From Bradyrhizobium sp. CCBAU 53421 (GTDB taxonomy: Bacteria > Pseudomonadota > Alphaproteobacteria > Rhizobiales > Xanthobacteraceae), in NCBI RefSeq assembly GCF_015291625.1, contig NZ_CP030047.1, positions 6,262,001 to 6,326,000 on the forward strand: DNA of 64,000 nucleotides, in the 5' to 3' direction. Under the pieces are notes generated by a model. It had not been told where the DNA came from, made no database searches, and saw nothing but the letters and a program-made list of their open reading frames with translations. How positions within the stretch are numbered: position 1 is the stretch's first letter; each line of letters opens with the position of its first letter. This document shows positions 36,528-45,808 of the stretch, in pieces. Position numbers and translations under genes: made by a program.

Positions 36528-37004
36528 ATGACGGTGGGATACGAACCTTGGGACACGGCGCGCGGCGCTGAAATCATCGCCGAGCATGCCGGGCTGGAAG
36601 GCGCCACGCTGGTGATCCTGCACGCGCTGCAGGAGGCCTTCGGCTACGTGCCGCAGCCTGCGATCCCGATGGTCGCCGAGGCGCTTAACCTGTCGCGCGC
36701 CGAGGTGCACGGCGTATTCACCTTCTATCACGACTTCCGCAAGGAGCCCGCCGGACGCCACGTCCTCAAGCTGTGCCGCGCCGAGGCCTGCCAGGCCGCC
36801 GGCGGCGATGCGCTTGCGGCGCGCGCTGAGGCCAAGCTCGGCGTATCCCTGGGCAATACCACCGCGGACGAGCGGGTGACGCTGGAGCCGATCTACTGCC
36901 TCGGGCTGTGCGCCACCGCGCCCTCGGCGATGCTGGATGGCCGCGTGGTCGGCCGGCTCGACGAAGCGCGCATCGATGCGCTGGTCGCGGAGGCACAGCG
37001 ATGA
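36528..37004 (+). CDS. fdsG: NAD-dependent formate dehydrogenase, gamma subunit
   Basis: 158 residues, NuoE-like thioredoxin-fold subunit carrying one [2Fe-2S] cluster. The four ligands are in LCRAEACQAAGG (about 83-94) and CLGLCATAPSA (about 125-135). The N-terminal helical part (LEGATLVILHALQEAFGYVPQ) is typical. It passes electrons between the catalytic subunit and the flavin subunit FdsB. The ATG at 36528 is preceded by GAAGCG; its stop overlaps the fdsB start in ATGA (37001-37004), showing translational coupling. Confidence 0.93.
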   Translation: MTVGYEPWDTARGAEIIAEHAGLEGATLVILHALQEAFGYVPQPAIPMVAEALNLSRAEVHGVFTFYHDFRKEPAGRHVLKLCRAEACQAAGGDALAARAEAKLGVSLGNTTADERVTLEPIYCLGLCATAPSAMLDGRVVGRLDEARIDALVAEAQR

Positions 37005-38569
37005 CGATGCGAATCTACGTCCCCCGCGATGCCGCGGCCGTCGCCGTCGGCGCCGACGATGTCGCCCTCGCCTTCGCGCAGGCCGCAACAGCGCGCGGCG
37101 CCGCAATCGAGATCGTCAGGAACGGCTCACGCGGGCTGTGCTGGCTGGAGCCGATGGTCGAGCTTTCGACCGCGCAAGGCCGTATCGCGTTCGGTCCGGT
37201 GACGCCGGCCGACGTGCCGTCGCTGCTCGATGCGATGGCCGGTAACGGCCAGCACGCGCTGCGGCTTGGTGTCACGGACGAGATTCCCTGGCTGAAGCGC
37301 CAGACCCGGCTGACCTTCGTCCGCTGCGGCGTGGTCGATCCGCGCTCGGTCGACGACTACCGCACCCATGGCGGCTACAGGGGCCTGGAGCGCGCGCTGA
37401 CGCTGAGCTCCGACCAGATCTTGGCCGACGTCACGACGTCGGGCCTGCGCGGCCGCGGCGGCGCCGGCTTCCCGACCGGCATCAAATGGAAGACGGTGGC
37501 GCAGGCCAGCGCCGACCGCAAATACGTCGTCTGCAACGCCGACGAAGGCGACAGCGGCACCTTCGCCGACCGCATGATCATGGAAGGCGACCCCTTCGTC
37601 GTGATCGAGGGCATGACGATCGCGGGTATCACGGTAGGCGCCACCAAGGGCTACATCTACATCCGCTCGGAATATCCGCACGCGGTCGAGGCGATGAACG
37701 CGGCGATCGTGGCGGCTCGGCGCGCCGGCTTCCTCGGCAAGCGGATCGGCGGCTCCGCGCATGAGTTCGATCTCGAGGTGCGGGTCGGCGCCGGCGCCTA
37801 TGTCTGCGGCGAAGAGACTTCGCTCTTGGAGAGCCTCGAGGGCCGCCGCGGCATCGTGCGCGCCAAGCCACCGCTGCCCGCGCATAAGGGCCTGTTCGGC
37901 CGTCCGAGCGTGATCAACAACGTGCTCTCGTTCGCGGCGATCCCCTTCATCCTCGACAACGGCGCCAAGGCCTATGCCGATTTCGGCATGGGCCGCTCGC
38001 GCGGCACGATGCCGATCCAGCTCGCCGGCAACATCAAATATGGCGGGCTATTCGAGACCGCGTTCGGCGTCACGCTCGGCGAGCTCGTCGACGAGATCGG
38101 CGGCGGTACCTTCACCGGACGCGAGGTGCGCGCGGTGCAGGTCGGCGGCCCGCTCGGGGCCTACTTCCCCCGCGCGCTGTTCGACACGCCGTTCGACTAC
38201 GAGGCGTTTGCCGCGCGCGACGGCCTGATCGGCCATGGCGGCATCGTGGTGTTCGACGACACCGTCGACATGGTCAAGCAGGCTCGCTTCGCGATGGAGT
38301 TCTGCGCGATCGAATCCTGCGGCAAGTGCACGCCGTGCCGGATCGGCTCGACCCGCGGCGTCGAGACCATCAACAGGATCATCAACGGCGAGCGCGTCGC
38401 GGAAAACCTCGCCGTGATCGAAGACCTCTGCAACACCATGAAATTCGGCTCGCTGTGCGCGCTCGGCGGCTTCACGCCCTACCCCGTGATGAGCGCACTG
38501 AAACACTTCCGGGAAGATTTTGGCGGAGATTTAGGTCCCGCACCGGCCCGGCTGCAGGCCGCGGAATAG
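37001..38569 (+). CDS. fdsB: NAD-dependent formate dehydrogenase, beta (flavin) subunit
   Basis: 522 residues, NuoF-like. An N-terminal thioredoxin-like region (1-110) is followed by the NADH/FMN domain with SGLRGRGGAGFPTGIKWK (about 148-165) and CNADEGDSGTFADR, a SLBB segment, and the C-terminal [4Fe-4S] domain with CAIESCGKCTPCRIGSTRG and a distal Cys in CNTMKFGSLCALGG. It transfers electrons from formate to NAD+. It starts at the ATG overlapping the fdsG stop; a longer upstream frame is a shadow. It ends 13 bases before fdsA. Confidence 0.94.
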   Translation: MTMRIYVPRDAAAVAVGADDVALAFAQAATARGAAIEIVRNGSRGLCWLEPMVELSTAQGRIAFGPVTPADVPSLLDAMAGNGQHALRLGVTDEIPWLKRQTRLTFVRCGVVDPRSVDDYRTHGGYRGLERALTLSSDQILADVTTSGLRGRGGAGFPTGIKWKTVAQASADRKYVVCNADEGDSGTFADRMIMEGDPFVVIEGMTIAGITVGATKGYIYIRSEYPHAVEAMNAAIVAARRAGFLGKRIGGSAHEFDLEVRVGAGAYVCGEETSLLESLEGRRGIVRAKPPLPAHKGLFGRPSVINNVLSFAAIPFILDNGAKAYADFGMGRSRGTMPIQLAGNIKYGGLFETAFGVTLGELVDEIGGGTFTGREVRAVQVGGPLGAYFPRALFDTPFDYEAFAARDGLIGHGGIVVFDDTVDMVKQARFAMEFCAIESCGKCTPCRIGSTRGVETINRIINGERVAENLAVIEDLCNTMKFGSLCALGGFTPYPVMSALKHFREDFGGDLGPAPARLQAAE

Positions 38570-38582
38570 CAAGGAAATCACG

Positions 38583-41459
38583 ATGTCGCTGATCCAGGAA
38601 ATCGATTTCGGCACGCCCAGGTCCAAATCCGAGACGATGGTCACGCTGACCATCGACGGCAATCAGATCACCGTGCCCGAGGGCACCTCGATCATGCGCG
38701 CGGCGATGGAGGCCGGCACCCAGATCCCGAAGCTGTGCGCGACCGACATGGTCGATGCGTTCGGCTCCTGCCGGCTCTGCCTGGTCGAGATCGAGGGCCG
38801 CGCCGGCACACCGGCCTCCTGCACCACGCCTGTCATGCCCGGCCTCGTCGTGCATACCCAGAGCGAGCGGCTGAAGAAGCTGCGCAAGGGCGTGATGGAG
38901 CTCTACATCTCCGACCATCCGTTGGACTGCCTGACCTGCGCCGCGAACGGCGACTGCGAATTGCAGGACATGGCGGGCGCGGTCGGCCTGCGCGACGTGC
39001 GCTACGGCTATGAGGGCGAGAACCACGTCTTCGCCAAATCGCACGGCTGCGAAAACGACAACTGGATGCCGAAGGACGAATCCAATCCGTACTTCACCTA
39101 CGATCCCTCGAAGTGCATCGTCTGCTCGCGCTGCGTCCGCGCCTGCGAGGAGGTGCAAGGCACCTTCGCGCTGACGATCTCCGGCCGCGGCTTCGACAGC
39201 CGCGTCTCGCCCGGCATGAGCGAGAGCTTCCTCGGCTCCGAATGCGTGTCCTGCGGCGCCTGCGTGCAGGCCTGCCCGACCGCGACGCTGACCGAGAAAT
39301 CCGTGATCGAGATCGGCCAGCCCGAGCACTCGGTGGTCACCACCTGCGCCTATTGCGGCGTCGGCTGCGCCTTCAAGGCCGAGATGCGCGGCGAGGAAGT
39401 GGTGCGCATGGTGCCGTGGAAGGACGGCAAGGCCAATCGCGGCCATTCCTGCGTCAAGGGCCGCTTCGCCTGGGGTTATACCACCCACAAGGAGCGCATC
39501 CTGAAGCCGATGATCCGCGAGCGGATCGAGGATCCCTGGCAGGAAGTGTCATGGGACGAGGCGTTCAACTTCGCCGCCGCCAAATTCAAGGGCATCCAGC
39601 AGAAATACGGCCGCGACGCAGTCGGCGGCATCACCTCGTCGCGCTGCACCAACGAAGAGACCTATCTGGTGCAGAAGCTGATCCGCGGCGGCTTCGGCAA
39701 CAACAATGTCGACACCTGCGCCCGCGTCTGCCACTCGCCGACCGGCTACGGCCTGTCACAGACCTTCGGCACCTCGGCGGGCACGCAGGATTTCGATTCG
39801 GTTGAAGACACCGACGTCGTGATGATCATCGGCGCCAACCCGGCCTCGGCGCACCCGGTGTTCGCCTCGCGGCTGAAGAAGCGGCTGCGCCAGGGCGCCA
39901 AGCTGATCGTGCTCGATCCGCGCCGCACCGAGATGGTGGAGTCGCCGCATGTGAAGGCGCTGCATCTGCCGCTGATGCCCGGCACCAACGTCGCGGTGGT
40001 CACTGCACTCGCCCACGTCATCGTCACCGAAGGGCTCGTCAACGAGAGCTTCGTGCGCGAACGCTGCGACTGGAGCGAGTTCGAGGAATGGGCGGCCTTC
40101 GTCGCCCAGGAGAAATACAGCCCCGAAGCGACCGCGATCATGACCGGCGTCGATCCGAAGACTCTGCGCGAGGCGGCGCGGATTTATGCCACCGGCGGCA
40201 ACGGCGCGATCTATTACGGGCTCGGCGTCACCGAGCACAGCCAGGGCTCGACGACGGTGATCGCGATCGCCAACCTCGCGATGGCGACCGGCAATATCGG
40301 CAGGCCCGGCGTCGGCGTGAACCCGCTGCGCGGCCAGAACAACGTGCAGGGCTCCTGCGACATGGGCTCGTTCCCGCACGAGCTGCCCGGCTATCGCCAT
40401 ATCTCGGGTGACGCCGCGCGCGAGCAGTTCGAGGCGATGTGGAACGTCAAGCTCAACAAGGAGCCGGGCCTGCGCATCCCCAACATGTTCGATGCCGCGA
40501 TCGAGGGCACCTTCATGGGGCTCTACGTGCAGGGTGAGGACATCCTGCAATCCGATCCGAACACCAAGCATGTGGTGGCGGCGCTATCGGCAATGGAATG
40601 CGTCATCGTTCACGATCTCTTCCTGAACGAGACCGCGAACTACGCCCACGTCTTCCTCCCCGGCTCGACCTTCCTCGAGAAGGACGGCACCTTCACCAAT
40701 GCCGAGCGTCGCATCCAGCGCGTCCGCAAGGTGATGACGCCGCGCAATGGCTATGCCGACTGGGAAGTGACGATCCTGCTCGCCAAGGCGATGGGTTTCG
40801 AGATGCACTACAACCATCCGTCGGAGATCATGGACGAGATCGCGGCGCTGACGCCGACCTTTACCGGCGTCTCCTATGCCAGGCTCGACGAACTCGGCTC
40901 CGTGCAGTGGCCGTGCAACGAGAAGGCGCCTGAGGGCACGCCGATCATGCATATCGGCGGCTTCGTGCGCGGCAAGGGCAAGTTCATCGTCACCGAATAT
41001 GTCGCGACCGACGAGCGCACCGGCCCGCGCTACCCCCTGTTGCTCACGACGGGGCGTATCCTCAGCCAGTACAATGTCGGTGCCCAGACCCGGCGAACCG
41101 AAAACGTGGTCTGGCACGCCGAGGATCGTCTCGAGATCCACCCGCACGACGCCGAGCAGCGTGGCGTGCGCGACGGGGACTGGGTGCGGCTGGCGAGCCG
41201 CGCCGGCGAGACCACGCTGCGCGCCGAGATCACCGACCGCGTGGCGCCGGGCGTGGTCTACACCACGTTCCACCACCCGGACACCCAGGCCAACGTCATC
41301 ACGACCGATTTCTCGGACTGGGCGACCAACTGTCCGGAGTATAAGGTGACGGCCGTGCAGATCTCGCCGTCGAACGGTCCGTCCGACTGGCAGAAGGCCT
41401 ATGACGAGCAGGCACGCAACTCCCGCCGGATCGCGCCGGCGGTGGAAGCCGCGGAGTAG
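38583..41459 (+). CDS. fdsA: NAD-dependent formate dehydrogenase, catalytic alpha subunit
   Basis: 958 residues, cytoplasmic molybdenum enzyme oxidising formate to CO2. In order: N-terminal [2Fe-2S] domain (CATDMVDAFGSCRLC), His/Cys cluster (HPLDCLTCAANGDCELQD), two [4Fe-4S] ferredoxin motifs (CIVCSRCVRAC; CVSCGACVQAC), the catalytic-domain cluster (CAYCGVGC ... HSCVKGR), bis-MGD binding domains and the C-terminal beta-barrel. The metal ligand is Cys in VDTCARVCHSP, not selenocysteine. Length and order match FdsA of Cupriavidus and Rhodobacter. AAGGA precedes the ATG. Confidence 0.95.
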   Translation: MSLIQEIDFGTPRSKSETMVTLTIDGNQITVPEGTSIMRAAMEAGTQIPKLCATDMVDAFGSCRLCLVEIEGRAGTPASCTTPVMPGLVVHTQSERLKKLRKGVMELYISDHPLDCLTCAANGDCELQDMAGAVGLRDVRYGYEGENHVFAKSHGCENDNWMPKDESNPYFTYDPSKCIVCSRCVRACEEVQGTFALTISGRGFDSRVSPGMSESFLGSECVSCGACVQACPTATLTEKSVIEIGQPEHSVVTTCAYCGVGCAFKAEMRGEEVVRMVPWKDGKANRGHSCVKGRFAWGYTTHKERILKPMIRERIEDPWQEVSWDEAFNFAAAKFKGIQQKYGRDAVGGITSSRCTNEETYLVQKLIRGGFGNNNVDTCARVCHSPTGYGLSQTFGTSAGTQDFDSVEDTDVVMIIGANPASAHPVFASRLKKRLRQGAKLIVLDPRRTEMVESPHVKALHLPLMPGTNVAVVTALAHVIVTEGLVNESFVRERCDWSEFEEWAAFVAQEKYSPEATAIMTGVDPKTLREAARIYATGGNGAIYYGLGVTEHSQGSTTVIAIANLAMATGNIGRPGVGVNPLRGQNNVQGSCDMGSFPHELPGYRHISGDAAREQFEAMWNVKLNKEPGLRIPNMFDAAIEGTFMGLYVQGEDILQSDPNTKHVVAALSAMECVIVHDLFLNETANYAHVFLPGSTFLEKDGTFTNAERRIQRVRKVMTPRNGYADWEVTILLAKAMGFEMHYNHPSEIMDEIAALTPTFTGVSYARLDELGSVQWPCNEKAPEGTPIMHIGGFVRGKGKFIVTEYVATDERTGPRYPLLLTTGRILSQYNVGAQTRRTENVVWHAEDRLEIHPHDAEQRGVRDGDWVRLASRAGETTLRAEITDRVAPGVVYTTFHHPDTQANVITTDFSDWATNCPEYKVTAVQISPSNGPSDWQKAYDEQARNSRRIAPAVEAAE

Positions 41460-41461
41460 CG

Positions 41462-42298
41462 ATGCGCGAGCCGGTCCGCAAGGCTATCCGGAAAGTCTGG
41501 CGCGACGGCGTCTTCAGCGACGGCGCGCGCCTGATCCCGGAAGAGACGCCGCTGGCGCTGACCTATAATGGCGGCACTTACGCCGTGATGATGGGCTCGC
41601 CCGAGGACCTCGGCGACTTCGCGGTCGGATTCAGCCTGAGCGAAGGCATCGTGCAATCGGCCGACGAGATCGAGACGCTGGACATCGTCGCGCTCGACGA
41701 CGGCATCGAGCTTCGGATGTGGCTCAAGCCTGACAAGGCCGAACGGATCGCCGAGCGGCGGCGCAACATCGCCGGCCCGACCGGCTGCGGCCTGTGCGGG
41801 CTCGATTCGATCAGCGAGGCGGTCCGGCCGGCCGCGGTGGTGCCCGCGGGTCGCATCTTCTCGCCGCGCGAGATCATGGCCGCGGTGGCGGCGGTCCCGC
41901 CGTTGCAGGAGATCAACCATCAGACCCGCGCCGTGCATGCCGCCGCGTTCTGGACCGCCGCGCGCGGCATCGTCGCGCTGCGCGAGGATGTCGGCCGTCA
42001 CAACGCGCTCGACAAGCTCGCCGGCGCGCTGGCCCGCGACAAGGTCGCAGCCGGCGACGGCATCGTGCTCTTGACCAGCCGCCTCTCGGTGGAAATGGTG
42101 CAGAAGACCGCCGCGATCGGCGCGCCGCTGATCGCCGCCGTGTCGGCCCCGACCGCGCTCGCGGTCCGGATGGCGGATGCCGCCGGCATCACGCTCGCCG
42201 CGATCGCCCGCGCCGATGGATTTGAAATCTTTACGCATCCGGAACGCGTCACAGGCGCGGTGCCCGGCAAGGAGTCCGCCTATGTCGTCGTCGCCTGA
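41462..42298 (+). CDS. fdhD: Formate dehydrogenase accessory sulfurtransferase FdhD
   Basis: 278 residues. FdhD carries sulfur to the bis-MGD cofactor of formate dehydrogenase, without which the enzyme is inactive. The CGLCG motif (about 118-122, in TGCGLCGLDS) has the catalytic Cys pair. ALREDVGRHNALDKL is the other family block. It starts 2 bases after fdsA and overlaps fdsD by 17 bases, so the whole set is one operon (called fdsC in some species). Confidence 0.94.
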   Translation: MREPVRKAIRKVWRDGVFSDGARLIPEETPLALTYNGGTYAVMMGSPEDLGDFAVGFSLSEGIVQSADEIETLDIVALDDGIELRMWLKPDKAERIAERRRNIAGPTGCGLCGLDSISEAVRPAAVVPAGRIFSPREIMAAVAAVPPLQEINHQTRAVHAAAFWTAARGIVALREDVGRHNALDKLAGALARDKVAAGDGIVLLTSRLSVEMVQKTAAIGAPLIAAVSAPTALAVRMADAAGITLAAIARADGFEIFTHPERVTGAVPGKESAYVVVA

Positions 42299-42503
42299 CA
42301 AACTGGTCTATATGGCGAACCAGATCGGAAAATTCTTCCACAGCCAGGGGCACGACCGGGCCGTGCAGGGCATTTCCGAGCACATCTGGAAGTTCTGGGA
42401 CCCGCGGATGCGCAAGCAGATCTTCGCCCATCTCGACGCCGGCGGCGCCGGCCTCGACCCCGACGTCCACGACGCCTTGCAGAAGCTGAAGCAGCACGCG
42501 TAG
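42282..42503 (+). CDS. fdsD: Formate dehydrogenase delta subunit
   Basis: 73 residues, start MSSSPDKLVYMANQIGKFF. The family features are the MANQI motif, DRAVQGISEHIWKFWDPRMR and the short tail. The protein is a small helical subunit or stability factor of FdsABG-type complexes. The start codon lies inside fdhD, in another frame; an in-frame extension further upstream is only a shadow. Last gene of the operon. Confidence 0.92.
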   Translation: MSSSPDKLVYMANQIGKFFHSQGHDRAVQGISEHIWKFWDPRMRKQIFAHLDAGGAGLDPDVHDALQKLKQHA

Positions 42504-42534
42504 CGGCAAGGTAAGGCGCGCGACCTTCCCTCAC

Positions 42535-42668
42535 CGTCACCCTGAGGAGCGCGCCCTTGCGCGCGTCTCGAAGGGTCGACGGCCCGGCTGGTGGCCGTGC
42601 ATCCTTCGAGGCTCGCAAGAGCTCGCACCTCCAGCGACAAAGGCGAAGCCTTTGCGCGGGGATGACGG
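42535..42668. repeat. Interspersed palindromic repeat, family A, copy 2
   Basis: Starts CGTCACCCTGAGGAG as copy 1 at 22545, continues through GCGTCTCGAAGGGTCGACGG and GTGCATCCTTCGAG, and ends GGGGATGACGG. The right outer arm is diverged and extended by about 25 bases compared with copy 1. It directly follows the fds operon. Confidence 0.78.
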
Positions 42669-42697
42669 AATTAGCTTGCTCAGCTTGCTCAGTGTCG

Positions 42698-42806
42698 TCA
42701 CCCGCGCATGCGGGTGATCCAGTATTCCAGAGACGGTCGTGCTTGAGCCGATAGGCCGCGGCGTACTGGGTCGCCCGGTCGAGCCGGGCGACGACAACAG
42801 TGGATG
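42698..42806. repeat. Second repeat type between fdsD and glnE
   Basis: CACCCGCGCATGCGGGTGATCC ... GGCGTACTGGGTCGCCCGGTCGAGCCGGGCGACGAC in pieces: two short perfect hairpins (CACCCGCATG-type at 42698-42716 and GTCGCCCGG-TCGA-CCGGGCGAC at 42770-42791). The sequence resembles short interspersed elements frequent in Bradyrhizobium-type genomes (from memory). It may end transcripts from both sides. Confidence 0.6.
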
Positions 42807-42847
42807 AGGACTAAGCTTCACGTCCTCTCAGGATTACGGAGCGAGAG

Positions 42848-45808
42848 CTACCCGCCCACAATCGCATTGAACACCCGCCGCACCTCGGTCTGGGTCTCGC
42901 GCAGGCGGGCTTCGAGCGCGGAGAAATCCGGCGTGTCGCCGGCCCGTGCCATCACGCGCAGCAAATCTTCGCCCGCGGTCTCCGGATTGAACTTGCCGGT
43001 GACGCAGAGCCGCAGGATCTGCGTCAGGTCATGGTAGAGCCGCGCCGCCGAGCGCAGGATCTCGGCCTCGGACTGCCCGAGCAGGCCGAGCTTGGCGGCA
43101 TTGTCGAGCACCTGCAGCGTCGAGACGCTGAGGATCTCCGGCTTCACCGAGGCGTACGCGAGCTGGAGATACTGCGCGATGAAATCGATGTCGACGAGCC
43201 CGCCGGCGGCGAGCTTGAGGTCCCAGACATCGTCCTCGCCCTTCTCCAGCGCGATCGCGCGCCGCATGTCGGCAACGTCGGCCGCGGTCGACGCCGCATC
43301 GCGCGGCCGGGTCAGCACGCTGCGGATGATCGCCTCGATCTTCTCGCGGAATTCCGGCGATGACGAGATGACGCGGGCGCGCGTCAGCGCCATGTGCTCC
43401 CAGGTCCAGGCCTCGCGCTCCTGATAGTCGGCGAACGAATCGATCCGCGAGGCGACCGGGCCGGCGCGACCTGACGGGCGCAGCCGCATGTCGACCTCGT
43501 AGAGCACGCCGTAATTGGTCCGGGTCGTGAAGGCGCTGATCAGGCGCTGGGTGAAGCGGGCAAAATACTGCGCGCCGTGCAGCGAGCGCTCGCCGTCGGA
43601 GTCCGGCGCCTCGCTGTCGAAATCGTAGAGCGTGATCAGATCGAGGTCGGAGGACGCCGTCATCTCGCGGCTGCCGAGCCGGCCCATCGCGACGATCGCG
43701 GTCTCCTGCCCCTTGATCCGGCCATACTGCGCGGCGAACTGATCGGTGACGAGGCCGTGCACGGTGTGCACAATGCCTTCGGCGACATCGGCAAAGGCCG
43801 TGCTGGCGTGCTGCGCCGACACCGTTCCGGAGAGGATCCGCGTGCCGATCAGGAACAGGCTCTCCTGGCCGAACAATCTCAAACGATCGAGGAAGTCCTC
43901 ATAGGACGACGCATCCTGCAGCGTGGTGGCGAGCCGCTCCGACAGCTCCTTCTTGTCCGGCATCGCGCCGAAGAAGCGCGGGTCGACCAGGCCGTCCATG
44001 ATCTGCGGCTGCCGCGCCAGCATGTCGCCGAGCCGCGGCGCAGCACCGAGGATCAGCGCCACCAGCGCGACGAAATCGCGGTTCTGGCTGAGCAGCGAGA
44101 TCAGCCGCCCGCCCCGCTGCAGCGCGCCCAGGAAACGGTCGAACGCCGCCACCGCATCGTCAGGCTCCTCGGCATCCGCGAGACCGTCGATCAGGCCGGG
44201 AATGAATTCGAGGAACGCCGCCCGCGTCGCTTCCACGCGCAGCGCGCGATAATCGCCCTCGATCCATTGCTGCACGGTGCCGGCGACCATGACAGGCTTC
44301 TTGAAGCCGAGGCTGGCGAGATGCTCGATCAGGCGGCCGTCTTCGGGCCCGGCACCATAGTCGATATCCGGCAGCTTCGCGCTCCCGGTCGGATCGTCGC
44401 CCTCGAACAGCTTGCCGTAGTGGTTCTGCACGATGTTGAGCTGGCCGAGCAGGTCTTTGGCAAAGGCCTCGCGATTCTCGTAGCCGAAGAAATGCGCGAA
44501 GCGCTCGACGTCCTCGGGAGCTTCGGGCAGCGAATGGGTCTGCTCGTCGGCGATCATCTGCAGCCGGTGCTCGACCCGGCGCAGGAATTCGTAGGCCGTG
44601 GTCAGCTCGTCGCGCGCCTCAAAGGTGATCCAGTTGCTCTCGGCGAGCACATTGAGCGCCTCCAGCGTCGGCCGCACCCGCAACTCCGGATGGCGACCGC
44701 CGGCGATCAGTTGCTGGGTCTGGGCGAAGAACTCGATCTCGCGGATGCCGCCGCGGCCAACCTTGACGTTGTGGCCCTCGACCGAGATCTCGCTCTGGCC
44801 GCGATAGGTCTGCATCTGCCGCTTCATGTCGTGGACGTCGGCCAGCGCGGCGAAGTCCAGATGCTTGCGCCAGACGAATGGCGCGAGTTCGCCGATCAGC
44901 GCTTCGCTTGCCCTGGGGTCGCCGGCGCAGGGCCGCGCCTTGATCATCGCGGCGCGCTCCCAGGTGCGCCCCTCGCGCTCGTAATAATGCAAGGCCGCGT
45001 CGGTCGAGATCGCGACCTGGGTCGAGGCGGGGTCCGGGCGCAGCCTGAGATCGACGCGGAACACGTAGCCGTCGCCCGAGCGCTGCTGCAGCATCCGCGC
45101 CATCGCCTGGGTGACGCGGACGAAGAACGGCTGCGGCTCGATGTCCTCGGCGAGCGAGGTGGCTGCGCGATCGAAGAACACGATCAGGTCGATGTCGCTG
45201 GAATAGTTCAGCTCGCCCGCACCCATCTTGCCCATCGCGAGCACGATCAGGCCCGAGCCCACTTCCGGATGGTCGGGATCGACGGCGGTCATGCGGCCGC
45301 GCTCGACCTCCTGCCGGAACAGATAGCGCAGCGCCGACTGCACCGAATTGACGGCGATGTCGGTCAGCGCCGCCGTCACCCGCATCACCGGCCAGACGCC
45401 GCCGATGTCGCACAGCGCGATCATCAGCGCGGCTTCCGCCTTCATGCGGCGAAGCAGGACCATCACGTCGGCCTCGCTGCCGGCGGCGAGCACGTCGCGC
45501 GAGGTGGTCTCGATCAGGCCCGCAAGATGCGACTCCGGGTCGCAGGACAGGATCCGGATCAGCCGCGCGGCATCGGCGCGCGCGAGCTCGAACAGATAGG
45601 GCGAGAACTCGGCGATGCCGCGCAGGATGTCCCGTGCGAACGGGTGCTCCAGCAGCGCCGCGAGCGCAGCCGATTGCACCGGTTCGAGCTCGGCGAACCA
45701 GTCGGTCAGGCGCTGATCGGCAGATACGGAAGCGGCGACACGCGGTCCATCCGCGAACCGCGCGGCCAGATGGTGTCGATCCGCGTTTCCCGGCGCGGCG
45801 GCATTCAT
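42848..45808 (-). CDS. glnE: Glutamine synthetase adenylyltransferase / deadenylase
   Basis: 986 residues, bifunctional enzyme that attaches AMP to and removes it from glutamine synthetase according to nitrogen status. Two nucleotidyltransferase domains are visible by their GxxSDxDL motifs: ELNYSSDIDLIVFFD (N-terminal deadenylase half) and MTASSDLDLITLYD (C-terminal transferase half), each followed by a PII-uridylyltransferase-like helical domain. The start overlaps the end of the sensor-kinase gene in a 4-base ATGA, so translation is coupled. The protein is full length. Confidence 0.95.
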   Translation of the reverse strand: MNAAAPGNADRHHLAARFADGPRVAASVSADQRLTDWFAELEPVQSAALAALLEHPFARDILRGIAEFSPYLFELARADAARLIRILSCDPESHLAGLIETTSRDVLAAGSEADVMVLLRRMKAEAALMIALCDIGGVWPVMRVTAALTDIAVNSVQSALRYLFRQEVERGRMTAVDPDHPEVGSGLIVLAMGKMGAGELNYSSDIDLIVFFDRAATSLAEDIEPQPFFVRVTQAMARMLQQRSGDGYVFRVDLRLRPDPASTQVAISTDAALHYYEREGRTWERAAMIKARPCAGDPRASEALIGELAPFVWRKHLDFAALADVHDMKRQMQTYRGQSEISVEGHNVKVGRGGIREIEFFAQTQQLIAGGRHPELRVRPTLEALNVLAESNWITFEARDELTTAYEFLRRVEHRLQMIADEQTHSLPEAPEDVERFAHFFGYENREAFAKDLLGQLNIVQNHYGKLFEGDDPTGSAKLPDIDYGAGPEDGRLIEHLASLGFKKPVMVAGTVQQWIEGDYRALRVEATRAAFLEFIPGLIDGLADAEEPDDAVAAFDRFLGALQRGGRLISLLSQNRDFVALVALILGAAPRLGDMLARQPQIMDGLVDPRFFGAMPDKKELSERLATTLQDASSYEDFLDRLRLFGQESLFLIGTRILSGTVSAQHASTAFADVAEGIVHTVHGLVTDQFAAQYGRIKGQETAIVAMGRLGSREMTASSDLDLITLYDFDSEAPDSDGERSLHGAQYFARFTQRLISAFTTRTNYGVLYEVDMRLRPSGRAGPVASRIDSFADYQEREAWTWEHMALTRARVISSSPEFREKIEAIIRSVLTRPRDAASTAADVADMRRAIALEKGEDDVWDLKLAAGGLVDIDFIAQYLQLAYASVKPEILSVSTLQVLDNAAKLGLLGQSEAEILRSAARLYHDLTQILRLCVTGKFNPETAGEDLLRVMARAGDTPDFSALEARLRETQTEVRRVFNAIVGG

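Noticed and set aside
36908..37000. Longer N-terminus of FdsB from an upstream in-frame start
   Set aside because: It would overlap fdsG by about 100 bases; the ATG in the ATGA overlap at 37001 gives the normal family start.
39700..39740. Selenocysteine at the active site of FdsA
   Set aside because: The codon at the metal-ligand position is for Cys and no in-frame TGA occurs.
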